DNA of 27,782 nucleotides from DATBED01 sp035480695 (GCA_035480695.1 DATIHM010000006.1:1-27782); one strand, 5' to 3'; positions 1 to 6,635 are shown, numbered from the stretch's first letter. Numbers and translations are program-made. The notes: generated by a model from the sequence alone, not told the origin.

Positions 1-766
1 TTTCTGGAAAAGCGACAACGACGCCGACAAAAACGACGCCTACCGAACGCTACACTACATTTTAGTTCAGTTGAGCCTGATCCTGGCACCGTTCACGCCG
101 TTCATGGCCGAAGAATTGTACAGGCTGCTGACCAGCGGCAAATCCGTCCACTTACTGGACTGGCCCGCCGGCGGGCACGTCAACGACCTGTTGCTGCGCG
201 ATATGTACCAAGTCCGCGAAGCCATAACCCATGGCTTGGCTAAGCGTGCCCAAGCCGGCATCAAAGTCCGCCAGCCTTTGGCCAGCGCAACGGTTCCAGC
301 TCACTTTTTCACCGATGAAAAGCAGCGCGAAGATGTTTACGCACCGATTATCGCCGAAGAGCTAAACGTCAAAGAAGTTAAATTCAGCTGGACGAAGAAG
401 ACTTACGAAGAGCGAATGTCAAAACCGGAGCCCGATGCCACTATCCAAGCCATCCAAGAACCGTCATTTGTGGAGCTCGACACTGAAATCACCCCCGAAC
501 TTAAGCGGGAAGGGCTGATGCGCGAGGTTGTCCGCCATGTCCAGCAGGCCCGCAAAGAAGCTGGCCTCGAAGTCGACGACCGTATAAACCTCAGCTTGGC
601 AACAGACGATAAAGAATTAAGGACGGTCCTTGAAGATGCCGACCTAACGGCTACCATAAAGCAGGAGACGCTTACCGAAGAGCTGGGCGAAGCACCAGAA
701 AATGGGTATAAAGCCAGTGTCAAAATCGATGGCGCAGAGCTCAAGATAGGCCTGGCCAAAGCCTAG
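1..766 (+). CDS. ileS: Isoleucyl-tRNA synthetase, C-terminal part (5' end outside the window)
   Basis: The reading frame is open from the first bases of the window to a TAG at 764-766, so about 254 C-terminal residues of a class I synthetase are visible; the catalytic domain with HIGH and KMSKS lies upstream. The segment matches the anticodon-binding part of IleRS: a helical stretch with LAPFTPFMAEELYR, then MYQVREAITHGLAKRAQAG and KVRQPLASATV, typical of the tRNA-Ile-binding helices of IleRS. No CxxC zinc-finger tail is seen, so it looks like the shorter IleRS form. The enzyme charges tRNA-Ile in the cytoplasm. rplU follows after 46 bp with its own promoter. Confidence 0.88.
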   Translation, partial: FWKSDNDADKNDAYRTLHYILVQLSLILAPFTPFMAEELYRLLTSGKSVHLLDWPAGGHVNDLLLRDMYQVREAITHGLAKRAQAGIKVRQPLASATVPAHFFTDEKQREDVYAPIIAEELNVKEVKFSWTKKTYEERMSKPEPDATIQAIQEPSFVELDTEITPELKREGLMREVVRHVQQARKEAGLEVDDRINLSLATDDKELRTVLEDADLTATIKQETLTEELGEAPENGYKASVKIDGAELKIGLAKA

Positions 767-771
767 TCCGC

Positions 772-800
772 TTTACAGGGGCGGCGATTTCTGCTATCCT
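772..800 (+). promoter_or_regulatory. Promoter of rplU (TTTACA - 17 bp - TATCCT, extended -10)
   Basis: A -35-like TTTACA lies at 772-777 and a -10-like TATCCT at 795-800, with a 17-bp spacer and the extended -10 triplet TGC at 792-794. The predicted start point near 807 leaves about six bases before the ATG at 813, so the transcript would have almost no leader and no room for a Shine-Dalgarno sequence. Confidence 0.55.
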
Positions 801-812
801 CTATAGACGTTT

Positions 813-1127
813 ATGAAAAAAGCAGTTATTACAACCGGTGGTAAGCAGTATGTCGTGTCTGAAGGCGAGACGTTGAACGTCGAACTCCTTAAAGGTACAG
901 GCAAAACAGTTGATTTTGAGCCGTTGCTTACTATTGACGGCGACAGCGTGACGGTCGGTGTGCCGACTGTAGCTAAAGGCAAGGTGACAGCCGAGGTAGT
1001 AGAAGCAGACAGACAGGCTGACAAAGTCACCTCGGTTCGATACAAAGCCAAGAAGCGTGTCCATAAGGTTAGAGGCCACCGCCAGCGCCAAACTGTCCTG
1101 AAAATCACAAAAATCGTTTGTGGATAA
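813..1127 (+). CDS. rplU: Large ribosomal subunit protein bL21
   Basis: This 104-residue protein has the usual length of bL21 and its hallmarks: an N-terminal AVITTGGKQYVV strand and the C-terminal YKAKKRVHKVRGHRQ segment that contacts 23S rRNA. It is a structural component of the 50S subunit. In most bacteria rplU is followed directly by rpmA (bL27); here an AT-rich, mostly non-coding region follows, so rpmA must lie elsewhere or be missing. The ATG at 813 is chosen because family homology begins at the first residue; the gene depends on a short-leader promoter. The last nine bases, across the stop codon (1119-1127), read TGTGGATAA, a consensus DnaA box. Confidence 0.95.
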   Translation: MKKAVITTGGKQYVVSEGETLNVELLKGTGKTVDFEPLLTIDGDSVTVGVPTVAKGKVTAEVVEADRQADKVTSVRYKAKKRVHKVRGHRQRQTVLKITKIVCG

Positions 1128-1317
1128 ATTTAGACGGATTTCCAGCTAGTTATAATAAAAACAACATCCGTTTTAGTTAGTTCCTAGCTTAGCATAAGCT
1201 TTTTATACCCTTAGTTAAGTGAAAATGCTTATGTTGTAAGCTTATTTACAACAAAAAAACGTAAAAAAATGCAAAAAATGGCTGTGAATTATGTATAGTA
1301 ATTTTGCTCAAAAAAAC
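1128..1317 (+). other. AT-rich intergenic zone with small hairpins and phased A-tracts
   Basis: No ORF of note is seen here. The stretch is visibly poorer in GC than its surroundings. It holds an ACGGAT/ATCCGT pair (1134-1139 and 1166-1171), a compact AGCTTA-GCA-TAAGCT hairpin (1186-1200), a GTTGTAA/TTACAAC hairpin (1233-1239 and 1246-1252), and three A-tracts of six to seven bases at 1253-1259, 1263-1269 and 1273-1278, centred about 10 bp apart, plus a fourth at 1310-1316. Helically phased A-tracts bend DNA. Their position just upstream of a promoter suggests an UP element and bend that raise transcription of the RNA candidate downstream. Confidence 0.5.
1186..1206 (+). terminator. Possible intrinsic terminator after rplU
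   Basis: AGCTTA (1186-1191) and TAAGCT (1195-1200) form a perfect 6-bp stem with a 3-nt loop, followed by TTTTA. The stem has only two G-C pairs, so termination may be weak. The position 60 bp after the rplU stop is right for the end of that transcript. Confidence 0.4.
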
Positions 1318-1346
1318 TTGCATACCCCTGTTAGGCGGAGGATACT
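1318..1346 (+). promoter_or_regulatory. Promoter of the candidate structured RNA
   Basis: TTGCAT (1318-1323) and GATACT (1341-1346) are separated by 17 bp. The A/T-rich block 1295-1317 immediately upstream resembles an UP element, and phased A-tracts lie further upstream. The predicted start point is near 1353. Hexamers are moderate matches (3/6 and 4/6); the case rests on spacing and context. Confidence 0.45.
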
Positions 1347-1352
1347 AATTAC

Positions 1353-1588
1353 ATAGGATTGGAGTCTACCGTGGCCCTGGTCCTAACCAACAAACATTGG
1401 TTAAAATCAAACAAAAACCCCGGTCTCGCTTAGAGTGAGAGGCAATATCTCTAAGCGGGACCACCAGATTCCACCAGGTTATGTGATGAGGTGAAGGAAT
1501 CAAAGAGAAAAGCTTAAACAAAAATGTCACAACAGGCAGAGAGAGTTATGTACGGCACCCGTCAAACCAATTTGACAGGGTGTTTTTA
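1353..1588 (+). ncRNA. Candidate structured non-coding RNA, family unknown
   Basis: Between a plausible promoter and a clear terminator lies about 235 nt with four stem-loops and no convincing ORF. SL1 is AACCAA (1385-1390) with TTGGTT (1397-1402). SL2 is a 14-bp stem, GGTCTCGCTTAGAG (1422-1435) with CTCTAAGCGGGACC (1449-1462), one G-U pair, 13-nt loop. SL3 pairs GATTC+CACC (1467-1475) with GGTG+GAATC (1490-1501) around an AAG bulge. SL4 is the terminator. CCTGGT near the 5' end can also pair with ACCAGG near 1475. I could not match it to tmRNA (no tag reading frame, no tRNA-like ends), RNase P RNA or SRP RNA by eye. It might be a divergent 6S-like RNA, a new small RNA, or a long leader with an attenuator. 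Confidence 0.5.
1556..1587 (+). terminator. Intrinsic terminator of the candidate RNA
   Basis: CACCC-GTCAAA (1556-1566) pairs with TTTGAC-A-GGGTG (1571-1582) as an 11-bp stem with a single bulged A and a CCAA loop, followed by five T residues (1583-1587). This is the clearest intrinsic terminator in the window and marks the 3' end of a transcript that does not include rplU's own end. Confidence 0.75.
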
Positions 1589-1605
1589 TTTGCAGGAAGC
1601 CAGCC

Positions 1606-1731
1606 ATGAAGCCAAAGCCTAAGAAGCAGCAAGATGACCGGCTCCTCAAGCGCTTAAACACCAAAGAGAGACGACAGCAGGAGCTGCTACGCCAGCAAAT
1701 CCTGCAGGATGAGCTCTTTAAGGTGATTTAG
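1606..1731 (+). CDS. Small, highly charged hypothetical protein (41 aa)
   Basis: An ATG at 1606, preceded by CAGGAAG at 1593-1599 as a possible ribosome binding site, opens a 41-codon frame ending in TAG at 1729-1731. The product is almost all Lys, Arg, Gln, Glu, Asp and Leu (it begins MKPKPKKQQDD and ends DELFKVI) and would form one amphipathic helix, as in small nucleic-acid-binding or ribosome-associated proteins. It lies 60 bp before parA and just after the terminator of the RNA candidate. I recognise no family; it could be a chance frame, though the start context and composition make it plausible. Confidence 0.4.
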   Translation: MKPKPKKQQDDRLLKRLNTKERRQQELLRQQILQDELFKVI

Positions 1732-1741
1732 GCTGGCCTGC

Positions 1742-1770
1742 CTGACGTCCAGGGCGCCAGATGCTATACT
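1742..1770 (+). promoter_or_regulatory. Promoter of parA (CTGACG - 17 bp - TATACT, extended -10)
   Basis: CTGACG (1742-1747) and TATACT (1765-1770) stand 17 bp apart, with TGC directly before the -10. The start point would be near 1777, giving a leader of about 15 nt that carries GGAG at 1783-1786 before the ATG at 1792. Confidence 0.55.
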
Positions 1771-1791
1771 TATCAGAGAAGCGGAGCAGCC

Positions 1792-2553
1792 ATGACACAA
1801 AAAATCATAGCGGTAGTGAACCAGAAGGGCGGCGTTGGCAAGACGACAACGGCCATTAACCTGGCTGCCCAGCTGGCAGGCGATAAATCATCGGTGCTGT
1901 TGGTCGATTTGGATCCCCAGGGCAACGCTACAAGCGGCTTGGGGCTGCCGAAAGACCAGGCGCAGCTGACTACCTATGAAGTGTTGTGTAGTGGGGCACC
2001 CCTGTCAGAATCCATCCAGGAGACGCACATCGGCCAACTTTTCGTTTTAGCGGCCAATGCCAACTTGGCCGGGGCCGAAGTCGAATTGGTTGCCATGCCA
2101 GAACGCGAGTTTACGCTTAAGAAGGCTTTGCAGACCTCTAGCCATGACTATGTGATTATAGACTGCCCGCCGTCACTAGGGCTTTTAACCATAAACGGGC
2201 TGACTGCGGCGACTGACGTGCTCATACCAGTGCAAGCAGAGTATTATGCGCTGGAAGGGCTTAGCCAGTTGCTCAACACAATCCAGGCGGTACGGGGCAG
2301 CACTAACCCATCGCTCGAGCTTCTAGGGATAGTTTTGACCATGTTTGACAAGCGCAACAGCCTCAGCGAGCAGGTCCAGCAGGAGGTCGGCAATTATTTT
2401 GGTGACAAACTGTTCAAGACGATAATTCCGCGCAACGTCCGGCTGGCGGAGGCGCCGAGCTACGGTCGGACCATCTACGAACACGATCGCTGGAGCAAAG
2501 GCGCCCGCGCCTACAAAGCATTCACTAAGGAAGTCCGCGACCGGACACAATGA
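1792..2553 (+). CDS. parA: Chromosome-partitioning ATPase ParA (Soj type)
   Basis: A 253-residue deviant-Walker ATPase of the ParA/MinD superfamily. The P-loop KGGVGKTT occupies residues 12-19 with the signature lysine of the family, followed by the LLVDLDPQGNATSGLG switch region and the VIIDCPPSLG Walker B segment near residue 120. Chromosomal Soj-type ParA proteins are of this length and lack the N-terminal helix-turn-helix of large plasmid ParA. It binds DNA as an ATP dimer and, with ParB, moves replicated origins apart. It ends in TGA, and parB lies 21 bp away on the opposite strand, so the two are not co-transcribed as in most bacteria. Confidence 0.93.
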   Translation: MTQKIIAVVNQKGGVGKTTTAINLAAQLAGDKSSVLLVDLDPQGNATSGLGLPKDQAQLTTYEVLCSGAPLSESIQETHIGQLFVLAANANLAGAEVELVAMPEREFTLKKALQTSSHDYVIIDCPPSLGLLTINGLTAATDVLIPVQAEYYALEGLSQLLNTIQAVRGSTNPSLELLGIVLTMFDKRNSLSEQVQQEVGNYFGDKLFKTIIPRNVRLAEAPSYGRTIYEHDRWSKGARAYKAFTKEVRDRTQ

Positions 2554-2574
2554 ATACAAAATTTATTATTAGGG

Positions 2575-3438
2575 CTAGAACAAATTTAGAAGCCGCTCGA
2601 GCTCCTGGTCGTCTTTAAATGAGATCTCAAGTTTACCACCTCGGGCAGTGCGGCGGATGTTGACCGTTGTATCAAGCTTCTTAGACAAGGCTTTTGTCTG
2701 GGGGGTTTCGGTTGAAACGTGCTCATGCACCTTTTTGGTCTCTTTGGTGCCGGCTTTAACACTCAGCACGAAACGTTCGGCCTGCCGGACGCTCCAGCCG
2801 TTTTCAACGATACTTTTTAACAGATAAGCTTGGCGCTCAGAGTCGTTTTTTAGGGCCAGAATGGCACGGGCGTGGCCCTCGCTGATTTTAGCTGTAGCCA
2901 GTGCGTCGCGGGCGTCTTCCGGCAGGCCGAGCAGCCGCACTATATTATGGACAGTCGATGTGGCCTTGCCGAGGCGGCCGGCGATGTCGTCATAGCTGAA
3001 GTTGAACTGCTCGTGCAGGCGTTCAATGCTGACGGCCTGTTCAAGTGGGGACAGGTCGACGCGCTGGACGTTCTCTATTAGGGCGACCTCGAGCTGCTCG
3101 AGCTCCTCGCGGACGCGGATGATGGCCGGCACTGTTTCCAGCTTGGCCAGTTGGGCTGCCCGCCAGCGACGCTCGCCGGCCACAAGCGAGTAACGGCCAT
3201 TCTTGGCAGGGGTGACTACAAGCGGTTGGACGATTCCATAGCGCTTAATCGAGGCAGACAACTCCTTCAGCGCGGCTTCGTCGAAATATTTTCTCGGCTG
3301 GTAAGGGTTCGGTTCGAGCTGGCCGACCGGAATTTTCTCGACCTTATCGTCGGCCGTAAGCAGCAATGACTTGTCGAAATCCTGCGAAATAAGCGCATCA
3401 AACCCGCGCCCCAACCCTCTTTTTGGTGTCTGTGCCAT
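2575..3438 (-). CDS. parB: Chromosome-partitioning protein ParB (Spo0J type)
   Basis: The 287-residue product starts with RGLGRGFDALI, the arginine-rich ParB N-terminus that stimulates ParA. It continues with the ParB/Srx domain carrying the CTP-binding boxes GERRWRAAQLA and ENVQRVDLSPLEQA, then a helix-turn-helix region (FSYDDIAGRLGKATSTVHN) for parS, a linker and a C-terminal dimerisation segment. ParB loads on parS and slides as a CTP-dependent clamp. The ATG at 3438 lies six bases after an extended -10, so the mRNA is probably leaderless. The orientation, convergent with parA, is unusual. Confidence 0.94.
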   Translation of the reverse strand: MAQTPKRGLGRGFDALISQDFDKSLLLTADDKVEKIPVGQLEPNPYQPRKYFDEAALKELSASIKRYGIVQPLVVTPAKNGRYSLVAGERRWRAAQLAKLETVPAIIRVREELEQLEVALIENVQRVDLSPLEQAVSIERLHEQFNFSYDDIAGRLGKATSTVHNIVRLLGLPEDARDALATAKISEGHARAILALKNDSERQAYLLKSIVENGWSVRQAERFVLSVKAGTKETKKVHEHVSTETPQTKALSKKLDTTVNIRRTARGGKLEISFKDDQELERLLNLF

Positions 3439-3444
3439 GTCTTG

Positions 3445-3453
3445 ATATTAGCA
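3445..3453 (-). promoter_or_regulatory. Extended -10 of parB (TGCTAATAT)
   Basis: On the minus strand TGC-TAATAT lies six bases before the parB ATG (3438). No good -35 is visible 17 bp upstream, as expected for an extended -10 promoter. The start point would fall at or within a base or two of the start codon. Confidence 0.45.
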
Positions 3454-3476
3454 CATCCAAGATACAAACAGCCTCA

Positions 3477-3508
3477 ACCATATTCGGCCGCAAGCGGCTT
3501 CGAATGGT
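3477..3508. repeat. Hairpin between lepB and parB
   Basis: ATTCG-GCCGC (3482-3491) pairs with GCGGC-TT-CGAAT (3494-3505) around an AA centre, and flanking ACC and GGT can extend the stem. It sits in the 103-bp gap after lepB and before parB, both on the minus strand. There is no T-run on either side, so it may be a terminator without a U-tract or a processing site. Confidence 0.4.
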
Positions 3509-3541
3509 GTTCGGCAATTCGTATCCTGGGCGCTAGAAGTG

Positions 3542-4168
3542 CTAGAAAGGTTTGGCTTGGTTGATAGGGAAGACTCTTACTATGAGTTTGCCGATGACCT
3601 GGTTGGCATTGATGGGCCCGAAGGCGCGCGAATCGAGCGAATCGGGCCGGTTATCGCCGGAGACGAAAAGCTGGTTTTTGCCTAGCGTAACGTTGACGCT
3701 ACCAGAGGTCGGCGGGATGTGCTTACCGTAAGGCAGCGTCTGGTCAGGGTTAAAGCCATCCGGATGCTGCTTGTCGTAGACGATGTAGTGGTTGTCGCTG
3801 ATGGTCACGCGGTCGCCGGGCAGGCCGATGACACGCTTAATGAGCTGCTTGGTGTCGGTCTGGCCGAACTCGCTCAGGCCGCTTTCGGTGAAGACGACGA
3901 TGTCGCCGCGTTTCGGTATATAAGGATGCCCGGTAATGTTGGCCCACGAGCGCGGGACTTTCCAGATGATAAGCTTGTCGCCGTTCTGTAAGGTGCTTTG
4001 CATGCTCGGCCCATCGACTTGGTACGACCGGAAAACGAAGGCGATAATAAAGAGTGCCATCGCCAGGGCGGTCAGCAAAATACCTATAGTCGAAAGCAGC
4101 TCACGCCAGCCGGAACTTTTCGGCGATTTAGCCGAGTCCGAAGTTTGGATAGGTGTTTCGTCGTCCAT
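3542..4168 (-). CDS. lepB: Signal peptidase I
   Basis: A 208-residue membrane serine protease of family S26 that removes signal peptides from exported proteins. One transmembrane helix (residues about 27-47) precedes the catalytic serine in VDGPSMQSTL (Ser55). The catalytic lysine is in KRVIGLPGD (Lys111), and the SGDNRPDSLDSRAFGP box (conserved region E) is intact. The ATG at 4168 is preferred over an in-frame ATG at 4192 because a TGCTATAGT extended -10 at 4179-4187 lies between them. It is divergent from the LCP gene, and the pair starts an envelope block. Confidence 0.92.
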   Translation of the reverse strand: MDDETPIQTSDSAKSPKSSGWRELLSTIGILLTALAMALFIIAFVFRSYQVDGPSMQSTLQNGDKLIIWKVPRSWANITGHPYIPKRGDIVVFTESGLSEFGQTDTKQLIKRVIGLPGDRVTISDNHYIVYDKQHPDGFNPDQTLPYGKHIPPTSGSVNVTLGKNQLFVSGDNRPDSLDSRAFGPINANQVIGKLIVRVFPINQAKPF

Positions 4169-4178
4169 ACAATCCTCA

Positions 4179-4205
4179 ACTATAGCATACAAGGCTGTCT
4201 TTCAA
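4179..4205 (-). promoter_or_regulatory. Promoter of lepB
   Basis: Minus-strand TGC-TATAGT (4187-4179) is preceded, at a short 15-bp spacing, by TTGAAA (4205-4200). The -10 ends ten bases before the ATG at 4168; GAGGA within that gap may act in translation. Confidence 0.45.
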
Positions 4206-4213
4206 GTTGGGGG

Positions 4214-4242
4214 TTTACTCATAAGCAGTATGTGCTTATAAT
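4214..4242 (+). promoter_or_regulatory. Promoter of the LCP gene (TTTACT - 17 bp - TATAAT)
   Basis: TTTACT (4214-4219) and a perfect TATAAT (4237-4242) have a 17-bp spacer. The start point near 4249 gives a leader of about ten bases before the ATG at 4259. It is divergent from the lepB promoter. Confidence 0.6.
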
Positions 4243-4258
4243 GTCTGTTAGCTAAGAG

Positions 4259-5908
4259 ATGGACCAGTCACGTTTCAGACGGCCTGGAATACAAACACAG
4301 CGCCAAACAAACAAAAACACCTTTGGAAGTCCGCCACCTGTGCCTAAGGTAAGTTCGTCGCGCTTTATTGACGGAATCGGACCGGCCCGGCCGGCCGCAG
4401 GGCAGAAGCCTTTGCCGGTGCTCCGGCCGATGACGCAGGTCGTGCAACCGAAGCCGGCGCCACAGCCGGAACCGGTTGTGCAGCTGGCGACGAGGGTTCC
4501 GATCGACATGGAGTTGCCGGGTGAAGAGAGCCCTTCGACCCTGAAGCGGCTCGACCCGTCTAAGTGGCGCCGTGTACGCCATAACGCCAGGCGTGGCTTG
4601 GCCATGGCGATGGTGCTGGTCCTGCTGAGTGGAGGCGCGTTCGGCTTCCTTAATTATATGAAGATCCATAAGGTCTTCAGGGGTGGCACGGCGTCGGCCG
4701 CGGCACTACAGGCAAACGTGGATCCTGACTTATTAAAAGGAGAGGGCAGTGGCCGCGTCAACATCTTGCTGCTCGGCCGCGGCGGCGGCAACCACGACGG
4801 CCCTGACCTGACCGACAGCATGATGCTGGCCAGCATTGACCCGGTGAACCACACATCCACGCTGATTAGCATCCCCCGCGACTTATGGGTTAATGTGCCG
4901 AACGCCGGCAACATGAAAATCAACGCCGCATGGGAAACCGGCGAATTCAAATACCTCGGCAAGATTTCCCCTGGCAGCACCAATCCGAAAGCCATACAGG
5001 CCGGTTTCGACATGGTCGACCAAACGGTCGAGGGGGTGCTCGGTGTAACGGTCAACTACAACTTGTTGGTTGATTTCCAGGCCTTCCAGCAAGCTGTCGA
5101 CAACGTCGGAGGCGTCACCATCAATGTGCCAACCGATCTGGTCGACCCGACAATGGCCTGGGAGAACCACAACGACCCGGTCCTGGCTAAGGCCGGCGTG
5201 CAGCAATTCACCGGCAAGCAAGCCTTAATATATGTACGTTCCCGCGAAACCACTAGTGACTTCGCCCGCGCCGAGCGGCAGCGCTCCGTCTTGGTGGCGC
5301 TGAAGAGTAAGGTTGTGACACTCGGCACCCTGAGCAACCCGGTCAAAATATCCAGCCTGATGAGCACCTTCGGCAATAACGTTGCCACCGACCTTTCCCT
5401 CAAAGACGCCGGTCGCCTCTATGCGATAAGTAAAGGAATAGACAGCACTAAGGTGGTTTCGACCAGCCTGGACGACAGTACCAACAGCTTGGTGAGCACG
5501 GGGAATCTGAGCGGCCAGTCAATCGTCCTGCCCAAAGCCGGCCTCTTCCAATACGGCGACATCCAAGCATATGTACGCAGCCAACTGAAGGATCCGTACA
5601 TCCTGAAGGAAAACGCCCGCGTCACCGTTTTGAACGGCACATCGACACCGGGCTTGGCCACAACGCTGGCCAACGAACTCAAGACATACGGCTACAATGT
5701 CGTCCAGGTCGGCAACACACCGAACACTGACTGGACTTCGACTACCCTCTACGACCTGACAGCCAACAACAAGTACACCAAGAACTACCTCGAGCAACGC
5801 TTCAACCAGAAAGCCCTCCCACAACTCGCCGATAAATCAATAGCCACGAACGGCGCCGATTTTGTTATCATTATAGGTAGCGATGAGGCCAATCTTACGC
5901 AACCTTAA
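4259..5908 (+). CDS. LytR-CpsA-Psr (LCP) family cell-wall glycopolymer transferase with LytR_C domain
   Basis: The 549-residue product has a long Pro- and Lys/Arg-rich cytoplasmic tail (about 115 residues), one transmembrane helix (LAMAMVLVLLSGGAFGFL), and an extracellular LCP domain with NILLLGRGG, LTDSMMLASID, LISIPRDLWV, then YVRSRETTSDFARAERQR carrying the basic residues that bind the lipid pyrophosphate. A C-terminal LytR_C domain starts near VTVLNGTSTPGLA. LCP enzymes move polyprenyl-linked glycopolymers onto peptidoglycan or proteins. The following membrane gene overlaps its end by 26 bp, so the two are probably translationally coupled. Confidence 0.9.
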   Translation: MDQSRFRRPGIQTQRQTNKNTFGSPPPVPKVSSSRFIDGIGPARPAAGQKPLPVLRPMTQVVQPKPAPQPEPVVQLATRVPIDMELPGEESPSTLKRLDPSKWRRVRHNARRGLAMAMVLVLLSGGAFGFLNYMKIHKVFRGGTASAAALQANVDPDLLKGEGSGRVNILLLGRGGGNHDGPDLTDSMMLASIDPVNHTSTLISIPRDLWVNVPNAGNMKINAAWETGEFKYLGKISPGSTNPKAIQAGFDMVDQTVEGVLGVTVNYNLLVDFQAFQQAVDNVGGVTINVPTDLVDPTMAWENHNDPVLAKAGVQQFTGKQALIYVRSRETTSDFARAERQRSVLVALKSKVVTLGTLSNPVKISSLMSTFGNNVATDLSLKDAGRLYAISKGIDSTKVVSTSLDDSTNSLVSTGNLSGQSIVLPKAGLFQYGDIQAYVRSQLKDPYILKENARVTVLNGTSTPGLATTLANELKTYGYNVVQVGNTPNTDWTSTTLYDLTANNKYTKNYLEQRFNQKALPQLADKSIATNGADFVIIIGSDEANLTQP

Positions 5909-6635
5909 ACCGGCTAGCGGCGTATCCCATTTTTTGCATCTGGTGTTAGTCGGGGCTGTACTACCTTTGGGGGTTTTTGCATTGGTCCGGTTGGACTTCG
6001 TTCAGCTGGCCTTAAGCGTAATCGTATTAAGTAAGTGGCGTATGTTCGCTGTGAAACCACGCTTTTGGGCTGCTAACGTTCGCGCCAACGCCATCGACCT
6101 GATGGTCGGATTGTCGGTAGTCCTGTTCATGACACATAGCAGCAGCGTCGCTGTGCAGCTGCTTTGGGCGGTCCTGTACTCTGTTTGGCTGCTGGTGATT
6201 AAGCCTGGCGCCGGGATTCCGATGGTTACGGCCCAGGCTTTCATCGGCCAGTTGGCGGCGCTCAGTGCGCTGTATCTGGCTTGGGGCGGCGGCCCGATCG
6301 TCGGCATCACGTTTTTCAGCGGCCTGTTCTGCTTCCTGGCGGCCAGGCACTTCCTGGATGCATTCGATGAGCCTTATGCCAAGATGCTGGCTTATGTCTG
6401 GGGCTATTTCGGGGCCGCACTCGGCTGGCTGCTCAGCCACTGGATGTTGTTCTACCATGGGGTCGCCCAGGCTACGCTGCTGCTAAGCACCATCGGCTAC
6501 GGTTTGGCAGTCCTATATTACCTTGACCATTATGACCGGCTCAGCAAAGGGGTTCGACGCCAATTCGTCTTCATCATGATCGCAATCGTTATCGTTGTGT
6601 TGGCCTTTTCTGACTGGGGAAACAAAGTCGTTTAG
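5883..6635 (+). CDS. Polytopic membrane protein of unknown function
   Basis: A 250-residue protein with about seven to eight hydrophobic helices, short loops and no extracytoplasmic domain. I recognise no catalytic motif; charged residues cluster in a central RHFLDAFDEPYAKML loop and near the C-terminal DHYDRLSKGVRRQ. The ATG at 5883 lies inside the end of the LCP gene (26-bp overlap), and htrA starts 12 bp after its TAG, so the three form one operon. The context suggests a role in envelope assembly or quality control, but this is inference only. Confidence 0.7.
   Translation: MRPILRNLKPASGVSHFLHLVLVGAVLPLGVFALVRLDFVQLALSVIVLSKWRMFAVKPRFWAANVRANAIDLMVGLSVVLFMTHSSSVAVQLLWAVLYSVWLLVIKPGAGIPMVTAQAFIGQLAALSALYLAWGGGPIVGITFFSGLFCFLAARHFLDAFDEPYAKMLAYVWGYFGAALGWLLSHWMLFYHGVAQATLLLSTIGYGLAVLYYLDHYDRLSKGVRRQFVFIMIAIVIVVLAFSDWGNKVV

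Noticed and set aside
403..759. Long antisense ORFs such as those opposite ileS, parB, rpsB, proS and lysS
   Set aside because: They are high-GC mirror frames of well-supported genes, have no homology I recognise and lack start contexts.
1353..1588. tmRNA
   Set aside because: No alanine-rich tag frame, no tRNA-like 5'/3' ends and no TTCGAAC-type T-loop could be found.
1524..1622. A 32-codon ORF (ATG at 1524) with a purine-rich stretch upstream of an internal ATG
   Set aside because: It runs straight through the terminator hairpin and T-tract of the candidate RNA, so translation and termination would conflict; composition is not convincing.
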